Assembly: GCA_019694675.1 (NCBI GenBank)
Contig: JAIBBK010000001.1
Span: 1-64,000, forward strand
Reading direction: 5' to 3'
DNA from: Ignavibacteria bacterium
GTDB lineage: Bacteria; Bacteroidota; Ignavibacteria; Tepidaquicellales; Tepidaquicellaceae
Length of the DNA stretch: 64,000 nt
Part shown: in pieces, positions 18,787 to 28,812 of the stretch
How positions within the stretch are numbered: position 1 is the first letter of the stretch
Layout: each line of letters begins with the position of its first letter
Position numbers and translations under genes: made by a program
Notes under the pieces: model-generated
The model's database searches: none
Told to the model about the DNA's origin: nothing
What the model saw: the letters and a program-made list of their open reading frames with translations, nothing else

Positions 18787-21582
18787 ATGAAAGCCAAGCT
18801 CTTCTTATTTGCTTCTTTGGCATTTCTTTCCTGGGCAGTTTACACCGGCTTCGCTCCGGGTGATGAAAGCCCAAGATGGAATCCGCATCCGAGCACAAGG
18901 ATCAATGAAGGTCCGCTCACTTCACCGGAATATGCAGTTCTTCCTGTGGAAGATAACGCAGTTCCGTTCTTTAATGAACCGCAGTACATCAACTCGCCTC
19001 AGGGAGTGTTTGTTGTAAATACTCCGTTCAGGCCCGTGCCGAGAACCACAGGCATGCAGTCTGAGGTGATCATTACCAGGCATCCGACCAACCATAACAT
19101 TCTCTTCGGATCAGCCAACGCAACTCAGGGTTGCGCTTCATGCCCGTTCAGCGTGGGCTGGTATGTTTCCACCAATGCCGGAGTGAACTGGTTTGGAGGC
19201 GATACAATAAGGAACAGTGCCGGAACCGGACTTTTCAATTTCGGCGATCCTGCCCCGACAATTGACAAGGATGGAAGGATTATTGAGTCTTTCATCATTA
19301 CATCGGGTTCAATGGGAGCTTCATACTCAACAAACAACGGCCTTAACTGGGCCAGTATTGTTGGTTTTCCGGGAGCATCCACAAGTGCGGACAAGAATTT
19401 CTCAGGTACCGACGATGCACCTTCAAGCGCTTTTTATGGAAGGAGCTACACTGTTTATACAGAATTTGCAGGAACTTATACAAACCGCATAGTTCTGACT
19501 TACACAACTAACGGGGGAGTCTCATGGTCATCCATTGCTCCGGTCAGTCCTGTTCCTTCAACAAACCATTTTCATCAGGGTTGCGACATAAAGACCGGAC
19601 CAAACGGTGAAGTATATGTAGTTTGGGCAAATTCTGTTCTGACAAATCCATTCACGGAAGATTCTCTCGGTTTTGCAAAATCAACTAACGGAGGTGTTAA
19701 CTGGACGATAGCGACAAACAGGGCAGCTAACGTCAACGGTAACAGAACGTTCAATATGATGAACAACATTCGTGTTGCAGGTTTTCCGAGAATAGATGTT
19801 GACAGGACCTGCGGACCAAGAGCCGGTTGGATCTATGTCTGCGTTGGAGAAAAGAATCCGGGTGTAGCAGGCGATGTATCCGATATCACGCTTTACAAGT
19901 CAACAAACGGAGGTACGACATGGTCATCCGGTGTAAGAGTGAATCAGGATGCATTCGGTAACGGAAAGAAGCAATATATGGGAGCTATTCGCGTTGATGA
20001 ATCGGGAGCCGTAAACGTTGTTTATTATGACAGCAGAAACATTGCAACAAACGACTCTGCGGAAGTCTGGATGGCAAGGTCAACTGACGGCGGCGTGACT
20101 TTCACGGAAATGAAGGTAGGAAACAAGTTCAGGCATGCTCCTACAGGCCTTGCAAATGTTAACTCCCAGTATGCAGGAGATTACATCGGCGTTACATCCA
20201 ATCTGATAGCAGGAAATCCGGTTAACGGAAATCAGAGGATATGGCCTTTCTGGCATTCAAATGAATCAGGCATTTACCAGGCATGGACTGCAAGGGTCGA
20301 AGTACAGGCCTCAAATCCTTGCTGGGGTTGCGAAGATTTTTCAAACACAGCTTTTACTCCGAATTACTTCAGTCTTGAATATACCGGCACACAGTACTGG
20401 ACAAGGCAGACAGCAAGCGCTTACGGAGCGGGCAGCGGAAGCGCGAAATTCGATTTCTACAATGCAACATCCGGAACTGTTCAGTCAATGGTAACAGGTT
20501 GCGAGCCGACTCCTGCAGGTTATTATCTGACATTTGACCAGGCTTATGCCCCTTACGGCCCGTCTTTCCCTGGTCCTGACAGCCTTTATGTTGAAGCATC
20601 AATCAACGGAGGAACAACGTATTCAACACTTGCGGCACTTGCAGGTCATCCTTCTGGCGGCGAGCTGAACTCAGCCCCGGCAACAACTTCAGCGTTCACA
20701 CCCACCAGTTCGCAATGGAGGCCGAAGATATATGCGCTTCCTACCGGAACGAATAAAGTAAGGTTGAGAGCAAGAAGCGGATTCGGAAACAATCTTTACA
20801 TAGACAATGTATGTATCCAGTCCCTTCCTGCATTTTCATCTTATGGAATCGGAATACAGACACAGGGGATCTGGAGATACCCGAATCCTGACGTGCTTCT
20901 TGATACATTCAGGGTTTATTTGAGAAGATCCGATTTCCCGAACGTAATTGTTGATTCCACAAAAGGAAGAATTGATGGTTCTTACGTCTTGTCGGCAGGG
21001 TTTACAAGAGCTCTGTCAGGGAACTACTATCTTGAAGCAAGGCACAGGAACTCCATACTTGTGTGGACGCCAAGTCCTTCAGCTTTCACAAGGGGTTCCG
21101 GCCACGGCCATAACTTCCTCACACCGGGCACCCAATCATACGGCAGTAATATGGCTTTTATTGGCAATATCTTTGGGTTCAATTATTATGCAATGTTCAG
21201 CGGTGACGTCAATCAGGATAAGACTATTGACGGGACTGACGTGGGGCTGATCGACAACGATGCACAGAATTTTGTAAGCGGTTATGTCAATACCGATATC
21301 ACGGGCGACAATTTCGTTGACGGAACCGACTTTGCAATGGCTGATAACAATGCATCGAACTTCGTTCAGGCGGTTGAGCCTCCGGGAGCTTCACCATTGC
21401 CTTCGATTCAGCAGGAAGATCAGGCTCCTCCGGTATTTGAGAATGATCTTCAGAGACAGAAGTATGAAGAAGGAAAGAGAATCAGTTCACAGCAACAGGT
21501 AGCTGAGCAACCTGTAAAGCAGACTTACAGGGAGTATCTTGAGATGAAAAGGAATGAATACAGAAGTCAGGCACAGAAATAA
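18787..21582 (+). CDS. Secreted Asp-box propeller with jelly-roll, HRN domain, dockerin-like module and charged tail
   Basis: A 931-aa exported protein. Signal sequence at about residues 1-21. Residues about 70-510 form a sialidase-like propeller with Asp boxes STNAGVNW, STNNGLNW, TTNGGVSW, STNGGVNW, STNGGTTW and STDGGVTF. About 515-675 is a jelly-roll-like domain (YTGTQYW, GSGSAKFDFYN, PGPDSLYVE, FGNNLYIDNVC). About 685-800 is the beta domain with HRNSILVW. About 805-864 are the dockerin-like loops NQDKTIDGTD and TGDNFVDGTD. A charged tail at 865-931 ends with the motif TYREYLEMKRNEY. Architecture matches the protein at 31448. Hydrolytic activity cannot be inferred from Asp boxes alone. Confidence 0.9.
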   Translation: MKAKLFLFASLAFLSWAVYTGFAPGDESPRWNPHPSTRINEGPLTSPEYAVLPVEDNAVPFFNEPQYINSPQGVFVVNTPFRPVPRTTGMQSEVIITRHPTNHNILFGSANATQGCASCPFSVGWYVSTNAGVNWFGGDTIRNSAGTGLFNFGDPAPTIDKDGRIIESFIITSGSMGASYSTNNGLNWASIVGFPGASTSADKNFSGTDDAPSSAFYGRSYTVYTEFAGTYTNRIVLTYTTNGGVSWSSIAPVSPVPSTNHFHQGCDIKTGPNGEVYVVWANSVLTNPFTEDSLGFAKSTNGGVNWTIATNRAANVNGNRTFNMMNNIRVAGFPRIDVDRTCGPRAGWIYVCVGEKNPGVAGDVSDITLYKSTNGGTTWSSGVRVNQDAFGNGKKQYMGAIRVDESGAVNVVYYDSRNIATNDSAEVWMARSTDGGVTFTEMKVGNKFRHAPTGLANVNSQYAGDYIGVTSNLIAGNPVNGNQRIWPFWHSNESGIYQAWTARVEVQASNPCWGCEDFSNTAFTPNYFSLEYTGTQYWTRQTASAYGAGSGSAKFDFYNATSGTVQSMVTGCEPTPAGYYLTFDQAYAPYGPSFPGPDSLYVEASINGGTTYSTLAALAGHPSGGELNSAPATTSAFTPTSSQWRPKIYALPTGTNKVRLRARSGFGNNLYIDNVCIQSLPAFSSYGIGIQTQGIWRYPNPDVLLDTFRVYLRRSDFPNVIVDSTKGRIDGSYVLSAGFTRALSGNYYLEARHRNSILVWTPSPSAFTRGSGHGHNFLTPGTQSYGSNMAFIGNIFGFNYYAMFSGDVNQDKTIDGTDVGLIDNDAQNFVSGYVNTDITGDNFVDGTDFAMADNNASNFVQAVEPPGASPLPSIQQEDQAPPVFENDLQRQKYEEGKRISSQQQVAEQPVKQTYREYLEMKRNEYRSQAQK

Positions 21583-21606
21583 CTTCTGATCATTTCAGAT
21601 CTTTGT

Positions 21607-21646
21607 CAAAGAGCCGGGGAGACAATTCTCCGGCTCTTTGTTTTTT
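21607..21646 (+). terminator. Intrinsic terminator after the propeller gene
   Basis: A stem CAAAGAGCCGG / CCGGCTCTTTG with loop GGAGACAATTCT runs into TTTTTT, 25 bp past the stop codon. Confidence 0.9.
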
Positions 21647-21767
21647 ATGGATGATTAAAAAGGTGAACCGGGATATCGGTGACTGAAATCAGTTCTTACC
21701 TTTTCTTAGCTATTGGAAAAGGATTTTCATATTTTGCCTCACCCCAAACAAACAAACATTTAAAAGA

Positions 21768-24083
21768 ATGAATAGAATATTCTTATTTGTAATGTGCTGT
21801 TTGTTTTATTCTACAACAGCATATTCACAGCTCGGCAACCAGAACACCTATCTTTTGAGAAACATCGACTCTTATTCCTCTTATTCAGCGCTTTGGGGTT
21901 ATGTGGCGCCAAACGGCAGGGAGTACGCAATACTGGGTACTCAAACCGGCACTTCGTTTGTGGATGTCACCGACTCGGCGAACATTCATGAAGTGGATTT
22001 TGTAGCAGGTGTAAACAGTGCATGGCGGGAGATGAAGACCTATCAGAACTATGCTTACATTGTATCGGAAGGAACGAACAGCCGGTTGCAAATAATAGAC
22101 CTTCAGTATCTACCCGATTCAGTGAGTCTTGTTAATACATGGTCGTACACTGGCTATACGAAGACGCACTCCATCTCACAGTCGGGAAAGTATCTGTATC
22201 TCAATGGCGGAAATGCCTCTCCCAACGGCGGAGTTGCAATTATTGACCTTTCGAATCCCACAGTTCCAGTTAAGCTCGGACAATGGACAACAGAATATGT
22301 TCATGACTGCCGCGTTCTGAATGACACAATATGGACCGCCAATGTATACTCCGGGAGAATGTCTATAATTAATGCGCAGAACAAGAACACTCCGCAGTAT
22401 GTAAGAAACTGGCAGGCATATCAATCCCAGAGTGTTTCAACTCACAATGCCGCCATAACAGATGACAGGAAATACATACTGACTACAAATGAAGTTTCAA
22501 GCCCTGCCGGAAAACTGTATGTGTTCGATATTTCAGATCTGAACAGCATCACAAAGATCACAGAGTGGCAGCCGACAGGGATTACAAGTTCAATAGTACA
22601 CAACGTGGAGATATACGGAAAGTATGCCGTGATTGCGCATTACACTTCAGGCATCAGAATAGTTGACATATCTAATCCGGCTTCGCCTGCAGAAGTTGCA
22701 TGGTATGATACTTATCCCTCAAGCAACAGCAATTCATTCAACGGTTGCTGGGCTGTTTATATGTTTCCGTCAGGTAAGATAATCGGCTCCGACATAAGCA
22801 ACGGGCTCTTTGTGATAAAGGCCAACTTCAACATGAGGGACAACGAGAGTTTTACCAACACGGAGTTTCCGCCAACTTTTTTCAATCTGGACTTCAGCGG
22901 CACGCAGTTCTGGAAACGCTCAAACGTAAGCGCTTACGGTTCCGGAACCGGATCAGCCATATTCGAGAGCTTCACTGCATTCGCCGGTGTGGTTCAGTCC
23001 ATTTATACAAATTGTTCACCCACAAAACCCGGACAGTATCTGACATTTGATCAGGCATATGCACCTTACAGCGAGGACTATCCCGGGCCGGACAGCCTTT
23101 ATGTTGAATCTTCCACAAACGGCGGCTCGACATACACAGTGCTTGCGGCGCTCGCGGGATTGTATCCCTCCGGCGGCGAACTTAATACGGCACCTCCCGT
23201 CGCCGGGCCTTTTGTTCCGACTTCATCTCAATGGAGAAAGAAAATTTACTCTCTCCCGACGGGAACAAACAAGATCAGACTGAGAGCAAGAAGCGGATAC
23301 GGAAACAACATGTATGTGGATAACTTCAGTATAAAAACGCTGTCCGCTCCCGTTGCAAACACAATGGGGCTCATGAATCAGGCGATGTTCATCAACACAT
23401 CACCTTACTGGAGGCTTGAAGACACGGTCAGATATTATCTCAGGTCGGACACTGCTCCGTACATTCAGATCGATTCAGCAAAGACCGTCGTGTCGGGTTC
23501 AGCTTACATGTACGATGTGGTTTTCAATAACGCGCTTTCCGGCAATTACTATATTGTTGTAAAGCACCGCAACAGCATTGAAACCTGGAGCAATGTTCCG
23601 GTATCTTACACAAGGGGCTCTGCATTATTCAAGAACTTCATTTCTCCCGGAGCTTCATACGGAGACAATATGCCTCTTATGATACAATCCGAGACGTGGA
23701 GAGGCCTGTACAGCGGGGACATAAACCAGGATGGTGCAATAGATGCATCCGATGTAAGTTTGGTAGAGACGGACGCTTCGAACTTTGTTTCGGGGTATGT
23801 AATAACAGACCTCACGGGAGATAATTTTGTTGACGGATCCGATTTTTCATTTGCAGACAACAACGCTGCCAATTACGTAGAAGCAGTGAGGCCGCCAGGA
23901 GCAAATGCTCCGGCTCCGAGCTATAATTCAGATGAATTTAAGTTCTCGTCAGTAAGTGAATCACTCATGGAGAAGATCGCCAGGGGAAAGAGGGACAGAG
24001 AAGTGCAGAAACAGGAAACCATCAGGCCAAAGATTACTTACAAAGAGTATCTCAGGCAAGTTAGGGAAATGAAAAAACAGTAA
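21768..24083 (+). CDS. Secreted LVIVD-propeller (choice-of-anchor B) protein with HRN/dockerin-like tail
   Basis: A 771-aa exported protein. Signal peptide at about residues 1-20. Residues about 22-350 resemble the choice-of-anchor B / LVIVD beta-propeller family: repeats of the type SFVDVTDSANIHEV, AIIDLSNPTVPVKLG, VFDISDLNSITKI and RIVDISNPASPAEV. About 357-527 is the jelly-roll-like domain. Uniquely it lacks both of the Cys residues seen at its ends in the paralogues (DNESF instead of CExF, DNFSI instead of DNxCI). About 530-640 is the beta domain with HRNSIETWS, 647-706 the dockerin-like loops, and the tail ends ITYKEYLRQVREMKKQ. Probably surface-displayed; ligand unknown. Confidence 0.9.
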   Translation: MNRIFLFVMCCLFYSTTAYSQLGNQNTYLLRNIDSYSSYSALWGYVAPNGREYAILGTQTGTSFVDVTDSANIHEVDFVAGVNSAWREMKTYQNYAYIVSEGTNSRLQIIDLQYLPDSVSLVNTWSYTGYTKTHSISQSGKYLYLNGGNASPNGGVAIIDLSNPTVPVKLGQWTTEYVHDCRVLNDTIWTANVYSGRMSIINAQNKNTPQYVRNWQAYQSQSVSTHNAAITDDRKYILTTNEVSSPAGKLYVFDISDLNSITKITEWQPTGITSSIVHNVEIYGKYAVIAHYTSGIRIVDISNPASPAEVAWYDTYPSSNSNSFNGCWAVYMFPSGKIIGSDISNGLFVIKANFNMRDNESFTNTEFPPTFFNLDFSGTQFWKRSNVSAYGSGTGSAIFESFTAFAGVVQSIYTNCSPTKPGQYLTFDQAYAPYSEDYPGPDSLYVESSTNGGSTYTVLAALAGLYPSGGELNTAPPVAGPFVPTSSQWRKKIYSLPTGTNKIRLRARSGYGNNMYVDNFSIKTLSAPVANTMGLMNQAMFINTSPYWRLEDTVRYYLRSDTAPYIQIDSAKTVVSGSAYMYDVVFNNALSGNYYIVVKHRNSIETWSNVPVSYTRGSALFKNFISPGASYGDNMPLMIQSETWRGLYSGDINQDGAIDASDVSLVETDASNFVSGYVITDLTGDNFVDGSDFSFADNNAANYVEAVRPPGANAPAPSYNSDEFKFSSVSESLMEKIARGKRDREVQKQETIRPKITYKEYLRQVREMKKQ

Positions 24084-24113
24084 GGGCAGCAGGTCATTTA
24101 TGCTTCGATAAAA

Positions 24114-24144
24114 AAGAGCCGGGTGTTTTCCGCATCCGGCTCTT
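24114..24144. terminator. Bidirectional terminator between convergent genes
   Basis: A stem AAGAGCCGGGTG / CATCCGGCTCTT with one G-T pair lies between the plus-strand LVIVD gene and the minus-strand propeller gene. An A run precedes it and a pyrimidine-rich run follows it, so it can stop transcription in both directions. Confidence 0.8.
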
Positions 24145-24148
24145 ACTT

Positions 24149-25441
24149 TCATTTAAGCAATACAGTCTTAATTGATTTGCTGTGCAGTGTAATACCGCCG
24201 GTTGTTATGTGTCTGGCAGAGACAAAGTATATCCCTGAAGAAAGCCCTGAGCCGTCCAATAAATAAGTGTTCTTTCCGGCATTGACAAGTTCTCCTTCAG
24301 CTATATTGCCGGCAAGCCTGCCGGAAGCATCATAAACGGAAATGAATAATGTCCCGGGAAAAGGGATGTCGACAGTCAGACTGGATACCGGATTGAAAGG
24401 ATTCGGATATGCGCTGACTGAGATCTCTGAAGGCAACAAAGCAATTGATTGTTCGGTACTGCTCGGCCCCGGGTCGTATCTGAAGATGGTTCCGCCGGAG
24501 CCAACTGCAATGCCATGCAAAGAGTCACCAAAATCAACCGAATAAAGGACAGCGGCATCGCTAACAGGCAAGGAGGTCCATGTATTGCCAGTGTCATAAG
24601 TTACTGCCCAGTTGCCGCCGTAGCCGGTTGTCATCCATGCTTCGGAAGCAGTTCTGAAGTCAATTGAGTAGCCCTGGCCGAAAATGCCGAGGTTGTTATA
24701 TGTCCAGTTTTGCCCGGAATTATTAGTGAAGCTCATTTGAACACCGTATTCAAAATCACCACCTACTGCAAGCACTTTCCCTGAAACAAATGTGTACAGG
24801 TCGAAGAAAGGTTCGGGTGAATAATCGCCTGCTTTCCAGAGAGCGCCGGCATTTGTAGTTCTCCATATCACTCCTGCCACATCTATGTAGCCACCTACAG
24901 CAAAACCGGTCAACTGATCTTCGAAAGAGATTTTATTGATCGGGAATCCCGAGAATGAAGAAGTATCAACAGGAGATTCAAGCCAGGTAAGCCCGCCGTC
25001 GGTGGTCTTGCAAATTGCACCGCCAAATCCCGCAACGTAACCGATCAGCGAATCCTGAAAGAAGATGCTTCTCAAAAGTTTGGTTGAATCCTGGAAATCA
25101 TAAGCGATCCAGTTGAGCCCTCCGTTTGTCGTACGGACAATAGTAGAACCTCCCGGAAATGCCTCATTGGAAATGATCCATCCTAACCGGTTGTTCAGGA
25201 AGTACAGATCATTCACATAATAAGGAACAGGATTGGTCTGCTGGAAAAAAGTCAGGCCTCCGTTAGTAGTGCATATTATCACTCCGTCATCGCCTGCGGC
25301 CCATCCGTATTGAGAGTCGGTCATCACACAGACCCGAAGTGTTTGTGTGACGGGACTATTGACAGCAACCCACTCGCCGGTTGCAAGAGCAGATAAGACG
25401 GCCAGTGAAAGCAATGCACATGTTAAGTAAATGATCTTCAT
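24149..25441 (-). CDS. T9SS-exported Ycf48-like beta-propeller protein
   Basis: A 430-aa secreted protein. Signal peptide at about residues 1-20. Asp-box blades TTNGGLTF, TTNGGLNW, TTDGGLTW, TTNAGALW, TNNSGQNW and TYDTGNTW. The C-terminal sorting domain is slightly shortened at its front (VSAYPNPFNPVSSLTVDI, LFISVYDASGRL, SSGIYFVSARH). Paralogue of the protein at 17264. Like that gene, it is divergent from a dockerin-like Asp-box protein, suggesting that a divergent gene pair was duplicated. Confidence 0.87.
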   Translation of the reverse strand: MKIIYLTCALLSLAVLSALATGEWVAVNSPVTQTLRVCVMTDSQYGWAAGDDGVIICTTNGGLTFFQQTNPVPYYVNDLYFLNNRLGWIISNEAFPGGSTIVRTTNGGLNWIAYDFQDSTKLLRSIFFQDSLIGYVAGFGGAICKTTDGGLTWLESPVDTSSFSGFPINKISFEDQLTGFAVGGYIDVAGVIWRTTNAGALWKAGDYSPEPFFDLYTFVSGKVLAVGGDFEYGVQMSFTNNSGQNWTYNNLGIFGQGYSIDFRTASEAWMTTGYGGNWAVTYDTGNTWTSLPVSDAAVLYSVDFGDSLHGIAVGSGGTIFRYDPGPSSTEQSIALLPSEISVSAYPNPFNPVSSLTVDIPFPGTLFISVYDASGRLAGNIAEGELVNAGKNTYLLDGSGLSSGIYFVSARHITTGGITLHSKSIKTVLLK

Positions 25442-25545
25442 GAAAAATCAGTTGAGAATTCAAATGCAATGTATCAATTCTCAATTGCAATATAAGTTAA
25501 AAAGGATTAGGTTATCCAACCCTTAACCAAAACCACAATCAACCG

Positions 25546-28500
25546 ATGAGGAAACTCAACTTCTTCAGGAGCGGCGCATCCGGGCTGCTCGTTCTTCTTT
25601 TGTTTTCATTCATTGGCCTGGAAGTATTTCAGGGCCAGAAAGCTCCGATGCCGTATAATGAGGCAATGTTCGATTACGACGAAAACGATCCTTACATTGA
25701 CAGGCCTACCAGGGAGGCGCTGACGCATGTAACGGAATCGGGAGATGACGATCTTGATATCATCACCGACGCAAACGGATTTGACAACTTCGAGATCGGA
25801 GTTGATTTTGCCGAGCAGATGCTTGTATCAAATCCTAGAAATCCGCAGAATATGCAGTTCGGAGTGAACAACTCCGTGACCGGGCAGAATTCGTATTATA
25901 CAACAAATGGTCATGACTGGACGCAAAGCAATCCGTCATATCACCCTTCAATATGCTGTGATCCGTGGTCAGCATGGGACAGCACGGGAAACCTGTTTTA
26001 CGGATCAGGAGTGAGCGGTCAGTATGTTTACAAGTCAACAAACGGCGGCGCAACATACGGCGCCGGAGTACTTTCCGTAAACGGAAACGACCGGAACACA
26101 CTTGCTGCGGACCAGACAAACGGACCGTACAAGAATTATCTTTATGCCGCTATTACCCCGGGCAATTTTGCCAGAAGTACAAACGGCGGAACCACATGGG
26201 CACAGACTTACACTTCAAGCAATACTATCCCCGGCACTATGATCGCCGTAGGACCGAACGGCGCCACACAGGGCGGTTGTGTCATGTATGTAACAAACAC
26301 AGGCTCAACTGCAAACGTCACTTACACATTTCACAGATCACTTGACGGCGGAGCAACTTTTACAGTCAGGTCAAGTCTGACAGTTGCAGGTTATGTCGGA
26401 ACACTGAACACAGCAGGAAGACTTGTGATAAACAACGGAAGAACCAGGCCATATCCGATGATAGCAATGGACAACAGCTACGGGCCTAACAGAGGAAGAT
26501 TGTATCTTGTCTATGCATCAAACGTACCCGCCGGAAACGGCAACAAACCGGACATAATCCTTCAATACTCAAATGATCAGGGCGCTACATGGTCAAATAA
26601 GATCACTGTAAATGACGTAACAACAGGCGATCAGTGGTTCCCGGCGATATGGTGTGAAAAGGAAACAGGAAGACTTTATATCAAATGGTATGATACAAGA
26701 GAAAATCCTGCAACTTATGCAGTGAATGTCTATGCAACATATACGGATGACGGCGGAGCTACATTTGCAGCTAATCAGAAACTGACAACTCAATCATGGA
26801 CTTATCCTAATCCTTCATGCCCTGCTAACTCCAATTGTTACAGAGGCGATTATGACGGCATGACTGCCAACACAAAAGCGGGATTTGCCGTATGGTATGA
26901 CGGGAGACTGGGCACATACAAGAACGTAGGTTCGTACTTCCCTGATTTCGGCCTGCTTGCAACACCTGCAAGCCAGGACATTCACCAGACCAATGACAGC
27001 AGAAACGTGAATGTATCTATACCGGCGGTAAAGCTCTATACTGACGTAACGACATTCAGCGCAACGGTTACGCCGGCTCCGGCTACAGGCAGTATTCAGC
27101 TCGAGTATCTCGGAGGGAATACACTTTCCAGTTATCCGAATACGAAGTATCTGAAAGTAAGGACTGTGGGAACGGTTACGCCGACAGGGAATTACACGAT
27201 CAACATCAATGCTCAGGGTTCGAACGGCACACCGGTGCATAAGAGAAGTGTGGTTGTGAATGTTACCAGCACAGTCGGCACTGCGCCCTGTGAAACATTC
27301 TCGATCGACAAGTTTCCGCCGGCCGGATTCTTCCAGGAGTACAGCGGAACGAATTACTGGTCAAGAAACACTGTCAGCGCTTACGGCAGCGGATCAGGCT
27401 CGGCAAAATTCGATTTCTACAATGCGCCAAGGAATACTGTGCAATCACTTACAACAAATAACTTCACTGCTGTAAGTTCCGGAACGTATCTGACCTTTGA
27501 TGAGGCTTATGCGCCCTTTAACGCATCCGGTTTTGGCCCGGACACATTAATAATAGAGAGATCAACAGACCTGGGTGTAACCTGGTCGAATCTTGTGATA
27601 CTCAGGGGAAACTTTGAAGGAACAGGCGAACTCAACACTGCACCTCCCAGCGGTACGGCATTCACTCCTTCTGCAGGACAGTGGAGACCGAAGATATACC
27701 TGCTGCCGATCGGTACAAACAAGCTGAGATTTAAGGCAAGAAGTCAGTTTGGAAATAATCTGTATCTGGATAATATTTGTGTCCAGTCACTTGCTACTAC
27801 TCCTGTTACTTCGACATTAGGATTGGCATCTCAAGGGATGTGGATATCGTCCAATCCTTACTGGAGACTTCTTGATACTATCAGAGTCTATTTGCACAGG
27901 TCGGATTTGCCCAGTGTAGTTGTTGACTCTTCAATAACGGTGATGGGAAATAATGCAGTTTCCGGAACATTGAGCTTCGAAAAAGTTTTGACTGGAAATT
28001 ATTACAGAGTGGTTAAGCACAGAAACAGCATAATAACATGGTCTGCCGCCGGAACCGCTGTAACAAGAGGAGTTTCTTTAATAGGATATAATTTCATTTC
28101 TCCAAGCGGTCAGGCCTATGGAAACAACCAAGCTGTTGTGGATATCAGTTTTGGTTACCGCGGGATGTTCAGCGGAGATGTAACACAAGACAAAGTAGTA
28201 GATGCTACAGATGTGAGCCTGATTGACAATGCCGCGGCAAATTTCGTCAGCGGATATGTACCTGAAGATCTGACAGGGGACAACTTTGTTGACGGAACAG
28301 ACTTCGCACTTGCAGACAATAATGCGGCGAATTTTGTAGCGGCTGTAGAGCCGCCGGGAGCGGGTCCGGAGCCGATGGACAATGAGATGCCGGTAAAGCT
28401 TACAGCATTTGACAGTGATGATCAGAGGCTTAAGTATGAAGCAGGCTTAAAGGCATTAGAGGAACAGCAGGCTGCAAAAGAGGTGAAGAAGATAAGTTAC

Positions 28501-28554
28501 AAGGAATATCTGGCAATAAAGAGAAATCAAGCCAACGGTAATTCGCAAAGGTAA
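25546..28554 (+). CDS. Secreted Asp-box protein with jelly-roll, HRN domain, dockerin-like module and charged tail
   Basis: A 1002-aa exported protein. Signal sequence at about residues 1-28. An acidic segment (about 37-75) is followed by an Asp-box propeller with STNGGATY, STNGGTTW, SLDGGATF, SNDQGATW and TDDGGATF (to about 480), then an Ig-like region (about 490-575). The jelly-roll domain (581-747) has both conserved Cys (PCETF and DNICV). The beta domain has HRNSIITWS, the dockerin-like loops span about 875-934, and the charged tail ends ISYKEYLAIKRNQ. The N-terminal part differs from the propellers at 18787 and 31448, so the C-terminal cassette has been combined with a different propeller. 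Substrate unknown. Confidence 0.9.
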   Translation: MRKLNFFRSGASGLLVLLLFSFIGLEVFQGQKAPMPYNEAMFDYDENDPYIDRPTREALTHVTESGDDDLDIITDANGFDNFEIGVDFAEQMLVSNPRNPQNMQFGVNNSVTGQNSYYTTNGHDWTQSNPSYHPSICCDPWSAWDSTGNLFYGSGVSGQYVYKSTNGGATYGAGVLSVNGNDRNTLAADQTNGPYKNYLYAAITPGNFARSTNGGTTWAQTYTSSNTIPGTMIAVGPNGATQGGCVMYVTNTGSTANVTYTFHRSLDGGATFTVRSSLTVAGYVGTLNTAGRLVINNGRTRPYPMIAMDNSYGPNRGRLYLVYASNVPAGNGNKPDIILQYSNDQGATWSNKITVNDVTTGDQWFPAIWCEKETGRLYIKWYDTRENPATYAVNVYATYTDDGGATFAANQKLTTQSWTYPNPSCPANSNCYRGDYDGMTANTKAGFAVWYDGRLGTYKNVGSYFPDFGLLATPASQDIHQTNDSRNVNVSIPAVKLYTDVTTFSATVTPAPATGSIQLEYLGGNTLSSYPNTKYLKVRTVGTVTPTGNYTININAQGSNGTPVHKRSVVVNVTSTVGTAPCETFSIDKFPPAGFFQEYSGTNYWSRNTVSAYGSGSGSAKFDFYNAPRNTVQSLTTNNFTAVSSGTYLTFDEAYAPFNASGFGPDTLIIERSTDLGVTWSNLVILRGNFEGTGELNTAPPSGTAFTPSAGQWRPKIYLLPIGTNKLRFKARSQFGNNLYLDNICVQSLATTPVTSTLGLASQGMWISSNPYWRLLDTIRVYLHRSDLPSVVVDSSITVMGNNAVSGTLSFEKVLTGNYYRVVKHRNSIITWSAAGTAVTRGVSLIGYNFISPSGQAYGNNQAVVDISFGYRGMFSGDVTQDKVVDATDVSLIDNAAANFVSGYVPEDLTGDNFVDGTDFALADNNAANFVAAVEPPGAGPEPMDNEMPVKLTAFDSDDQRLKYEAGLKALEEQQAAKEVKKISYKEYLAIKRNQANGNSQR

Positions 28555-28582
28555 TTTCTCTGAAAGTACAATGTTTCAGTCA

Positions 28583-28615
28583 AAGCCGGAAGGGGAGACT
28601 CTTCCGGCTTTTTTG
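28583..28615 (+). terminator. Intrinsic terminator
   Basis: A perfect 10-bp stem AAGCCGGAAG / CTTCCGGCTT with an 8-nt loop runs into TTTTG, 28 bp after the stop codon. Confidence 0.9.
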
Positions 28616-28812
28616 TTCGTAAGTACTTTTCGAGATTTCTCTAAACCCCAAGAGCCTTGTATTTGATATTTCAAAGCATTCCTCTTAATTTCAGTATCTC
28701 AATTTACAATAGGAAGCGTTCCGTATTTTCGCGGGGCTTGTCTCTTACTGACTTGTCCGGGTACTTTCCTTGTCATCTTGGAAATCTAAAACCTAATTAA
28801 AGAATCATTTTC

